The position numbers and the translations under genes are program-made. A model generated the notes under the pieces. That model did not search any database and was not told the DNA's origin. It saw only the letters and a program-made list of their open reading frames with translations. Below, piece after piece: positions 6,442 through 11,972 of a stretch of DNA of 11,972 bases. Every line of letters begins with the position of its first letter. Within the stretch, counting starts at the first letter, position 1. Origin of the DNA: Raineyella sp964402325 (lineage in GTDB: Bacteria; Actinomycetota; Actinomycetes; Propionibacteriales; Propionibacteriaceae). The stretch lies in contig CAYOBI010000079.1 in NCBI GenBank assembly GCA_964402325.1, forward strand, positions 1 through 11,972, read 5' to 3'.

Positions 6442-6891
6442 GTGGCGAGGTCGGACGGCTCGAGGAAGCAGGCGAAGGAGGACGGGAAGGCCCCCGGGGG
6501 CGGCGGTGGCCGCCCGGTCCGGTGGATCGTCGAGCCGGAGGAGCACGATTACCCGGCCGCCGAGTCGTACCTCGCCCTGCTGACCGACCCGGACGTGGCG
6601 CAAGCGACCGTCGCCGCGCTGCGGGCCGCCGAGCCGGCCCACTTCAAGGCCAAGGACATCCTCCGGGCGGCCCGGCTGGACCTGCTCTCCGACGCCAACC
6701 CCCACGTCGCCTCGGACCTGCGCAAGATCGCCGAGGACAAGCCGCTCTCGCCGGTCCTGATGGTCCGCGGCGACCTGCACGCCGGCCGCCCGGCGCAGAT
6801 CGCCGACGGCTACCACCGGGTCTGCGCCAGCTACTGGACCGACGAGAACACCGACATCCCGGTCCGCATCGTCGACCCCGCCCGACCATGA
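6442..6891 (+). CDS. Small ParB-like-fold conserved protein
   Basis: 149 residues: a disordered, charged, Gly-rich N-terminus (to about residue 24), then a compact domain starting VRWIVEPEEHDYPAAESYLALL. Key conserved-looking stretches are HFKAKDILRAARLDLL (68-82), PHVASDLRKI (87-96), LSPVLMVRG (102-110) and ADGYHRVCASYWTDEN (121-136). The order 'residue set, then P-V-L-V-R-G, then DGxHR' recalls ParB/Srx-like domains, but no ParB DNA-binding part is present and the role is unknown. I recognise the pattern as a conserved hypothetical family of bacteria. GTG at 6442 is the start because GGAGGAGGG (6427-6435) lies 6 nt before it. Its TGA overlaps the antiporter ATG (ATGA, 6888-6891), which suggests coupled translation and shared function. 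Confidence 0.8.
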   Translation: MARSDGSRKQAKEDGKAPGGGGGRPVRWIVEPEEHDYPAAESYLALLTDPDVAQATVAALRAAEPAHFKAKDILRAARLDLLSDANPHVASDLRKIAEDKPLSPVLMVRGDLHAGRPAQIADGYHRVCASYWTDENTDIPVRIVDPARP

Positions 6892-8093
6892 GCTTCGCCG
6901 TCCTGGCCCTGGTGTGCCTCGTGGCCCTGGCCGGGCCGGTGCTGTCGCTCACCCGGGCCTCGCACCTGCCGGTCGTGGTCGGCGAACTCGGCGTCGGCCT
7001 GCTGCTCGGCGCCACCGGGCTGCGGGTGCTGCACTCCTCCGAACCCACCTTCGCCTTCCTCGCCGACATCGGCTTCGGCCTGGTGATGTTCGTCGCCGGC
7101 TCCCACGTCCCGGTCCGTGACCCGGCGCTGCGCACCGGCCTGCGGATCGGGGCGCTGCGTGCCGTGCTGGTCGGCGTGCTCGCCGCCCTGCTCGGGGCCG
7201 GGCTGGCGATGGCCTTCGGCACCGGCCACCCCGCCCTCTACGGCGTCGTGCTCGCCTCCTCCTCGGCCTCGATGGTGGTGCCGGCGCTCAACGGGGTGCC
7301 GCTCGACGGGCGCGCGATGGTGCAGATGCTGCCGCAGGTGGCACTCGCCGATGCCGCCTGCATCGTGCTGCTGCCGCTCGTCATCGACCCCGCGCACGTG
7401 ATGCGGGCGGGCATCGGCGCGCTGGCGGTGCTCGCGGCCGCCGGGGTGATCCTGGTCTTCCTGCGCTGGCTGGAACGGTCCGGGCGCCGCAAGGCGATCC
7501 ACGACCTCTCCCAGGACCACAGCCTGGCGATCGAGCTGCGGATGGCGCTCACCCTGCTCTTCGCGCTGGCCGCCCTGGCCTCGACGCTGCACGTCTCGAT
7601 CATGCTGGCCGGCTTCGCGCTCGGCCTGGCGTACGCGGCGATCGGCGAGCCGCGACGGCTGTCGCACCAGGTCTTCGCCATCACCGAGGGGCTGTTCTCG
7701 CCGATCTTCTTCGTCTGGCTGGGCGCCTCCCTCGACCTGCGCCGGCTGGGCGCCCACCCCGGCGCCATCTGGCTTGGCCTGGCGCTCGGCGTGGGGGCGC
7801 TGCTCGTCCACGGGGCGATGGCGCTGACCCGGCAGCCGCTGCCGGTGGCCGCGCTGACCGCCGCCCAGATGGGCGTCCCGGTGGCCGCGGCCACCCTGGG
7901 CACGAACCTCGGGGTGCTCGCCCCGGGGGAGGACGTCGCCCTGCTGCTCGGCGCAATGGTCACCGTGGTCGCCGTCGCGGTGCTGGCCGCTCCGGTGGCG
8001 CGCATCGCCACGGCCGGCTCGACCGCCGGCCCCGGCGGCAAGGGAGCAGGGGGCGACCGGGCCGGCGGCACGGGGTCCACCCCGGCGGCCTGA
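6888..8093 (+). CDS. CPA2-type cation:proton antiporter (Kef/NapA-like)
   Basis: 401-residue inner-membrane carrier of the sodium/proton exchanger fold, predicted to exchange protons for Na+ or K+. It shows GELGVGLLLGATGL (32-45) in an early helix, the SSSASMVVPAL region (124-134), VALADAACIVLLPLVI (151-166) with the membrane acid Asp155, and GLFSPIFFVWLGASLDL (268-284), the typical late signature. There are about 12 hydrophobic segments. It lacks the C-terminal TrkA-N/RCK domains of full KefB/KefC and ends in a Gly-rich hydrophilic tail (about 377-401). The residue before Asp155 is Ala, where characterised relatives usually have Gln, Asn or Asp. ATG at 6888 overlaps the upstream TGA. It is the last gene before a strong hairpin. 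Confidence 0.88.
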   Translation: MSFAVLALVCLVALAGPVLSLTRASHLPVVVGELGVGLLLGATGLRVLHSSEPTFAFLADIGFGLVMFVAGSHVPVRDPALRTGLRIGALRAVLVGVLAALLGAGLAMAFGTGHPALYGVVLASSSASMVVPALNGVPLDGRAMVQMLPQVALADAACIVLLPLVIDPAHVMRAGIGALAVLAAAGVILVFLRWLERSGRRKAIHDLSQDHSLAIELRMALTLLFALAALASTLHVSIMLAGFALGLAYAAIGEPRRLSHQVFAITEGLFSPIFFVWLGASLDLRRLGAHPGAIWLGLALGVGALLVHGAMALTRQPLPVAALTAAQMGVPVAAATLGTNLGVLAPGEDVALLLGAMVTVVAVAVLAAPVARIATAGSTAGPGGKGAGGDRAGGTGSTPAA

Positions 8094-8106
8094 GGGTCTC
8101 GGATGG

Positions 8107-8141
8107 GGCCGCCGGCGCTGTGGGAGAGCGCGCCGGCGGCC
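8107..8141. terminator. Strong hairpin between the antiporter and eutC
   Basis: GGCCGCCGGCGC (8107-8118) and GCGCCGGCGGCC (8130-8141) form a perfect 12-bp stem around an 11-nt loop, 14 nt past the antiporter stop. It has no T tract, as is common in high-GC actinobacteria. It would serve the antiporter message, and possibly eutC from the other side (about 100 bp past its stop). Confidence 0.65.
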
Positions 8142-8242
8142 GGGAAGGAGAGGACGGGGCGACCTCCCCCGGAGGAGGCGCGCCTGCTGACCGACGCGTC
8201 ACCCCCTGGCCGCCCGGTCCTCTCCGGCTCAGTGCCCGCGGC

Positions 8243-9118
8243 TCACGGGGTGCCGTGCAGCCGCCGCGGGTCCGCGAGCGCGGCCGGGGCGGCGGCGCTC
8301 ACCTCCGGCGGCGCGTCACTCGCCGAGGTGTCCTTCAGGTCGACCCCGGACCGGCCCAGGGCCCGCGCCCCGACGACGAGGTTCGCCGCGATCGCGGCCG
8401 CGCGCTGGTAGGACAGCCCGGACGGCGGGTGGATGTTCGAGATGCAGTTGCGGTCGGCGTCCGTACGTCCCGGTCCGGGCAGGTGGGTGAGGTAGATGCC
8501 CAGGCTGTCCACCACCGACAGCCCCGGCCGTTCGCCGATCAGGACGATCATCGTGGTGGCCCCCAGGGCGCGGCCGACCCGGTCGCCCAGCCCGACCCGG
8601 GCATTGGTGGCGATCACCGGGCGCGCCACCACCAGCTTCTGCGGCAGCGCGATCAACAGCGCCGCCAACTGCGCGACGGCGTGGTCCGCCACGGCCTTCG
8701 AGGACAGCCCGTCGGCGATCATGATGCCGATGTCGGCGCCGACCGTGGGGTGCGGCAGGTCCGCCGGCAGCCGGCCGAGGTCGGGGCGACGCAGGTACTC
8801 GGCGCGGTCGTTCGCGCGACTGGTGATCACCGTGGCGGGGCCGATCCCCAGTGTGGCCACGTCGGCGGCGAGCGGCGCGACGTCGAGCGGCACGTGGATC
8901 GCGTCCCGGGCCGCGGCGTGGTCGGCCCGCAGGGTCAGCTTCGCCGCGGTGGGCAGGCTGTCCCCGACGTGGCCGAGCCCGATCCGGGCCTGGGTACGGG
9001 TCCGGAGCAGGTCCCAGAAGGCGCGTTCGGCCGCGGCGGTCTGCTCGGCCTCGGCCAGGGCCGCCGGCAGGTCGTCGGCGGGCCCGTCGTGCACCAGGAG
9101 CGGTTCGGCCATCGTCAT
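8243..9118 (-). CDS. eutC: Ethanolamine ammonia-lyase, small subunit
   Basis: Small subunit of the adenosylcobalamin-dependent lyase that converts ethanolamine to acetaldehyde and ammonia; with EutB it forms the active complex and helps hold the cofactor. The 291-residue sequence has the family marks RIGLGHVGDSLPT (about 45-57), the GADIGIMIADGLSSKAV cobalamin-side segment, VIATNARVGLGDRVG, and NCISNIHPPSGLSYQRAA near the C-terminus, followed by a variable Ala/Pro-rich tail of about 30 residues. The start at 9118 overlaps the eutB stop as ATGA; a second in-frame ATG at 9112 (MAEPLL) is better spaced from AAGGTGG and may be the one used. The gene is complete and ends before the 8107-8141 hairpin. 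Confidence 0.96.
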   Translation of the reverse strand: MTMAEPLLVHDGPADDLPAALAEAEQTAAAERAFWDLLRTRTQARIGLGHVGDSLPTAAKLTLRADHAAARDAIHVPLDVAPLAADVATLGIGPATVITSRANDRAEYLRRPDLGRLPADLPHPTVGADIGIMIADGLSSKAVADHAVAQLAALLIALPQKLVVARPVIATNARVGLGDRVGRALGATTMIVLIGERPGLSVVDSLGIYLTHLPGPGRTDADRNCISNIHPPSGLSYQRAAAIAANLVVGARALGRSGVDLKDTSASDAPPEVSAAAPAALADPRRLHGTP

Positions 9119-10530
9119 GCCACCTTGGTCGTCAGGGCCGCCAGCGGGGAGCCGAGGGCGGCCAGCGGGGTGACCGGCCCGTGCCCGTCGGTCATCCCGA
9201 GCGTGGCGAGCCAGGCCTCGAACTCGGGCGCCGGCCGTAGGCCGAGCGTCCGGCGGGTGTAGAGCGCGTCGTGGAAGGACGCCGACTGGTAGCCGAGCAT
9301 CACGTCGTCGGTGCCGGGCACACAGATGACGTACGCGGTGCCTGCCGCACCGAGCAGGGTGAGCAGCACGTCCATGTCGTCGGCGTCGGCCTCGCAGTGG
9401 TTCGTGTAGCAGACGTCCACGCCCATCGGCAGGCCGAGCAGCTTGCCGCAGAAGTTGTCCTCGAGACCGGCGCGGATGATCTGCTTGCCGTCGTAGAGGT
9501 ACTCCGGGCCGATGAAGCCGACCACCGTGTTCACCAGCATCGGCTCGTACGCCCGGGCCAGCCCGTACGCCCGGGCCTCCAGGGTCTGCTGGTCGACCGG
9601 CTTGCCGCCCACCCCGAGGTGGGCGTGCGCCGAGAGGGCCGAACCCTGGCCGGTCTCGAAGTACATCACGTTGCCGCCGACCGTTCCCCGGCCGAGCGAC
9701 TCGCCGGCCGCCTTCGCCTCGGCGAGCACCGGCAGGGTCACCCCGAAGCTCCGGTTGGCGGCCTGGGTGCCGGCGATCGACTGGAAGACCAGGTCGACCG
9801 GCAGGCCCGCCTCGATCAGGCCGATCGTCGTGGTGACATGGGTGAGGACGCACGACTGGAGCGGTGCGTCGAGTTGCAGACGGATGTCGTCGAGCAGCGT
9901 GAGGAGGTCGGCGACCACCTGGGGGGAGTCGCCGGCCGGGTTGATCCCCACCACGGCGTCGCCGGAGCCCATCAGCAGGCCGTCGATCACCGCCGCAGCC
10001 ACCCCGGCCGGGTCGTCGGTGGGGTGGTTGGGCTGCAGCCGGGTGGCGAGCCGGCCGGGCAGGCCGACGGTGGTCCGGAACGCGGCGGTCGGGTGCACCG
10101 CGGCCGCGACGGCGATCAGGTCCTGGTTGGCCATGATCTTCGACGTGGCGGCAACCATCTCGGGCGTCAGTCCCGGCGCGATCCGGCCCAGGCGGGTGCC
10201 GGCATCGGGGCGGGTCACCCCGTCGAGCAGCCACTCCCGGAAGCCGCCCACGGTGAGGTGGGAAACCTCCGCGAAGGCATCCGCGTCGTGGCTGTCGATG
10301 ATCAGCCGGGTGACGTCGTCGGTGTCGTACGGCACGACCTCCTCGGTGAGGAAGGTCTGCAGCGGGATGTCGGCCAGCGCCCACTGGGCGGCGGCGCGCT
10401 CGGCGGCCGAACCGGCGGCGCAGCCGGCGAGCTCGTCACCGGACCGGCGGGGCGTGGCCTTGGCCATCACCTCCACCAACCCGTCGAACCGGTGGACGAC
10501 ACCGTTGAGGATCTGCCGGTAGGTGGTCAC
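9115..10530 (-). CDS. eutB: Ethanolamine ammonia-lyase, large subunit
   Basis: Catalytic TIM-barrel subunit of the coenzyme-B12 lyase. The 471 residues match the usual family length of about 450-470. Recognisable parts are MTTYRQILNGVVHRFDGLVEVMAKA at the N-terminus (residues 1-25), MGSGDAVVGINPAGDS (187-202), FQSIAGTQAANRSFGV (249-264), VGFIGPEYLYDG (337-348, with the expected substrate glutamate Glu343), VCYTNHCEADADDMDVLL (373-390) and PGTDDVMLGYQSASFHDA (405-422, Asp408/Asp409). The start is GTG at 10530; AGAGGAG lies about 12 nt before it. It overlaps eutC by ATGA. It follows the phosphotransferase gene after 121 bp that contain a strong hairpin, so expression may be controlled separately. 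No EutA reactivase and no shell-protein genes are in the window. Confidence 0.97.
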   Translation of the reverse strand: MTTYRQILNGVVHRFDGLVEVMAKATPRRSGDELAGCAAGSAAERAAAQWALADIPLQTFLTEEVVPYDTDDVTRLIIDSHDADAFAEVSHLTVGGFREWLLDGVTRPDAGTRLGRIAPGLTPEMVAATSKIMANQDLIAVAAAVHPTAAFRTTVGLPGRLATRLQPNHPTDDPAGVAAAVIDGLLMGSGDAVVGINPAGDSPQVVADLLTLLDDIRLQLDAPLQSCVLTHVTTTIGLIEAGLPVDLVFQSIAGTQAANRSFGVTLPVLAEAKAAGESLGRGTVGGNVMYFETGQGSALSAHAHLGVGGKPVDQQTLEARAYGLARAYEPMLVNTVVGFIGPEYLYDGKQIIRAGLEDNFCGKLLGLPMGVDVCYTNHCEADADDMDVLLTLLGAAGTAYVICVPGTDDVMLGYQSASFHDALYTRRTLGLRPAPEFEAWLATLGMTDGHGPVTPLAALGSPLAALTTKVA

Positions 10531-10613
10531 GTGGGTTCGTGCTCCTCTCGGTGGGGAGGTTGTCGGGCGTCCCGTTGCGGGATCGGTGGTCCGGGGGGAT
10601 GGGGGCAGGGGGT

Positions 10614-10646
10614 GCGGACGGCGCCCCGCGACGGGACGCCGTCCGC
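10614..10646 (-). terminator. Hairpin / possible attenuator between phosphotransferase and eutB
   Basis: The arms GCGGACGGCG and CGCCGTCCGC are perfect complements over 10 bp. On the minus-strand RNA the stem continues through one U-G pair and CCCG/CGGG to a UCG loop, giving about 15 pairs. It begins 5 nt past the phosphotransferase stop codon and lies about 84 nt upstream of eutB. There is no U tract. A downstream arm (10566-10581) can pair with part of it (see findings), so it may be conditional and not a plain terminator. Confidence 0.6.
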
Positions 10647-10651
10647 CCCGG

Positions 10652-11680
10652 TCAGGCGGCGGCGAAGAGCCGGCCGGCGTTGGCCAGGTAGATCCGGGCC
10701 AGCTCCGCGGTGCCCTCGGCGTACGTCTCGCCGAGGCGCCGGGTCTCGGCGGCGTCGGGGTGGCTGCCCAGCCAGGCCTGCAGCATCAGCCGGCGCATCA
10801 TCACGAAGCTCGGCAGCATCACCTCGTCCTTGCGGGACAGCGGGCGCACCTCGCGGTAGCCGGCGGTCCAGGCGTCCTGCCAGGTGCACAGCCGCGGATC
10901 GGTCTCCAGGAAGGAGACGGCCGCGGCGAAGTCGTACATGAACCAGCCGAAGCCGCAGTCGTCGAAGTCGATCACCGTGTACGCGTCCGCGTCGGCGACC
11001 AGGTTGGAGACGCGCAGGTCGGCGTGGATCAGGCCGAACCGGTGCGGGTCCCGCCCGTACACCGCCAGCCGGTTCTTCAGCAGCCGGACCGCGGGTCCGA
11101 TGTCGGCGACCAGCTCCGGGGTCATCCCCGGGCCGTCCTCCCAGCGACCCCACCGCGCCTCGGCGCCGAGGGTGTGTTCCCAGTCCCAGGCGAACCGGCT
11201 CACCGGCCGGTGGACGTGCCGGACGCTCTCGTGCAGGGTCGCGGCGATCCGGCCCAGCCGGCGGAAGTCGGCCGGGCGCAGCAGCGCCTCGTCGGTGGTG
11301 GCACCCGGGATGGTCCGGAACGCCACGGCGTGACGTACGGTCCCCGCGACCGGGAAGGCCAGCACCCGTTCGCCGGTCGGCGTGGCGAGCGGCCGGGTGG
11401 CCGGGACGATGTCACGCTCGTGCAGCACGTCGAGCCAGACCAGTTCCGACTCGATCTCGTCGCGGTCACGGTTGTCGGCGGGATGCACCCTGATCACCGC
11501 GGACCGTTCGCCGTACGAACAGGTCTCGGTCACCAGGAAGGTGGCGTTCTCCGACACGTGCAGCAGCTCCACGGTCGCGGCGCTGCTGAAGCCGTGCGCG
11601 CCGGCGGCGCGGACGGCGACCTGCTGGGACAGCTGTCGTTCCGAGGTCACGTCGGGAAGGGGTGCGGTTTCGAGCATCAT
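10652..11680 (-). CDS. APH/choline-kinase-fold phosphotransferase in the eut cluster
   Basis: 342-residue small-molecule kinase of the aminoglycoside-phosphotransferase family (homoserine kinase II and hydroxylysine kinase relatives). The N-lobe has AVIRVHP (61-67), with Arg64 at the position usually held by the ATP-binding lysine, and an acidic helix DEIESELVWLDVL (74-86). The catalytic loop is HADLRVSN (219-226: Asp221, Asn226) and the metal site is VIDFDDCGFGWFMYDFA (236-252: Asp238). All catalytic-lobe residues are present, so a functional kinase is likely. The substrate is unknown; its place upstream of eutBC suggests an amino alcohol or hydroxylated amine (inference). Antibiotic resistance is unlikely given the context. 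ATG at 11680 has GGAGGAGG just upstream; 11677 is an adjacent alternative. Confidence 0.85.
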   Translation of the reverse strand: MMLETAPLPDVTSERQLSQQVAVRAAGAHGFSSAATVELLHVSENATFLVTETCSYGERSAVIRVHPADNRDRDEIESELVWLDVLHERDIVPATRPLATPTGERVLAFPVAGTVRHAVAFRTIPGATTDEALLRPADFRRLGRIAATLHESVRHVHRPVSRFAWDWEHTLGAEARWGRWEDGPGMTPELVADIGPAVRLLKNRLAVYGRDPHRFGLIHADLRVSNLVADADAYTVIDFDDCGFGWFMYDFAAAVSFLETDPRLCTWQDAWTAGYREVRPLSRKDEVMLPSFVMMRRLMLQAWLGSHPDAAETRRLGETYAEGTAELARIYLANAGRLFAAA

Positions 11681-11729
11681 GGTCCTCCTCCATTCAGGCG
11701 CTCGGAAACGGTGATGGGTAGATGGTGGA

Positions 11730-11819
11730 CCGGCCACCGCCCGAACCCCTAGCCGAGAAGAGGGGATTTACCCGACCGGAACACGACTGTTCGCTCCTGC
11801 CCGGGGGCACGGTGGCCGG
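11730..11819 (-). promoter_or_regulatory. Possible structured leader upstream of the phosphotransferase
   Basis: CCGGCCACCG (11730-11739) and CGGTGGCCGG (11810-11819) are a perfect 10-bp inverted repeat 70 bp apart. Between them lies a second hairpin in which four-base CCCC and GGGG arms close around AGCCGAGAAG. Together they could form a closing stem enclosing an inner hairpin in the 191-bp spacer before the phosphotransferase. It does not resemble a cobalamin riboswitch. The partial upstream gene ends at 11872, so the structure could also belong to its terminator region. Confidence 0.35.
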
Positions 11820-11871
11820 GCCGGGGGATCGTCACCGGACCGAAACGTCGCCGCAGACCCCAGCCGAAGCG

Positions 11872-11972
11872 TCAGTCGCCCGCTTCGCGGTCCGCGCGGG
11901 TGCCGGCCGGGACCAGCTTCAGGCCGACCACGGCCGCGACGATGCCGCCGAGGAGGACCAGCCGGGCGGGAG
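11872..11972 (-). CDS. C-terminus of an unidentified membrane protein (partial)
   Basis: Reading back from TGA at 11874-11872, the minus strand is open to the window edge and encodes 33 residues. They contain a hydrophobic stretch ARLVLLGGIVAAVVGLKLV followed by a short charged end, PAGTRADREAGD. This looks like a last transmembrane helix with a cytoplasmic tail. Since it lies upstream of the phosphotransferase and eutBC on the same strand, an importer for ethanolamine or a related amine is a tempting guess. The piece is too short to name a family, and it could be chance coding in GC-rich DNA. Confidence 0.45.
   Translation of the reverse strand, partial: PARLVLLGGIVAAVVGLKLVPAGTRADREAGD

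Noticed and set aside
5064..6887. Long plus-strand open frame upstream of, and in frame with, the antiporter
   Set aside because: It crosses the N gap, is antisense to the membrane protein, and its composition is that of a shadow frame. The antiporter family homology starts at 6888.
9119..10384. N-terminal extension of EutC in the open minus-strand frame
   Set aside because: The extension is the shifted frame of eutB; EutC family length and the ATGA overlap place its start at 9118 or 9112.
8243..10530. Ethanolamine-utilisation microcompartment locus
   Set aside because: No shell-protein, EutA, EutE or EutD gene is visible; this looks like a free-standing ammonia-lyase, though neighbours outside the window are unknown.
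9271..10941. Plus-strand open frame of 556 codons opposite eutB
   Set aside because: It is antisense to eutB, with shadow composition and no motif.
10652..11680. Aminoglycoside resistance gene
   Set aside because: The fold is shared, but the context and the general HADLRVSN/DFDD motifs fit a metabolic kinase better; no mobile element is nearby.
11681..11871. Cobalamin riboswitch upstream of the eut cluster
   Set aside because: I could not find the conserved B12-box sequence or the expected core; only unrelated inverted repeats are present.

Overview
The window is high-GC throughout (GC-rich third codon positions, GTG as well as ATG starts, strong GGAGG-type ribosome sites, TAnnnT -10 elements close to start codons). 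The gene content (a beta-glucoside PTS permease, adenosylcobalamin-dependent ethanolamine ammonia-lyase, a patatin-like lipase) fits a chromosomal segment of an actinobacterium, perhaps a Propionibacteriales member. That placement is inference; there is no rRNA or other marker gene. Two runs of exactly 100 N (2398-2497 and 5212-5311) are scaffold gaps of unknown true size, and both lie in repetitive sequence.

Layout. 1-1871 (-) is a PTS beta-glucoside permease in IIB-IIC-IIA order, cut by the window start inside IIA. 1872-2351 is a gene-free divergent control region. 2352-2531 holds a ribosome site followed by a 17-bp tandem repeat, and the last repeat copy contains the start of a patatin-like phospholipase (2517-3410, +). 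A convergent junction follows, then a minus-strand group read in the order short-chain dehydrogenase (4309-5001), VOC-fold protein (3805-4209), TfoX N-terminal-domain protein (3437-3790). 5142-6299 (-) is a multi-pass membrane protein with a Gly/Pro/Gln-rich tail broken by the second gap. Divergent from it, a small ParB-like protein (6442-6891, +) overlaps a Kef/NapA-type antiporter (6888-8093, +) by ATGA. After a strong hairpin at 8107-8141, the rest is minus strand and reads membrane protein (partial, 11872-11972), phosphotransferase (10652-11680), eutB (9115-10530), eutC (8243-9118).

How the genes work together. EutB and EutC form the ammonia-lyase that splits ethanolamine into acetaldehyde and ammonia; their ATGA overlap suggests coupled translation. 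The phosphotransferase and the partial membrane protein upstream may act on, or import, the same or a related amino alcohol (inference). No microcompartment, EutA or aldehyde dehydrogenase gene is inside the window.

The most unusual feature is the 17-bp repeat before the patatin gene. Each unit is a six-codon minicistron (Met-Thr-Gly-Ala-Met-Arg-stop) whose TGA overlaps the ATG of the next unit, and only the last copy reads into the enzyme. The copy number could therefore set translation of the lipase through serial reinitiation. A second point of interest is the phosphotransferase-eutB spacer, which holds a 15-bp hairpin and a downstream sequence that can pair with it.
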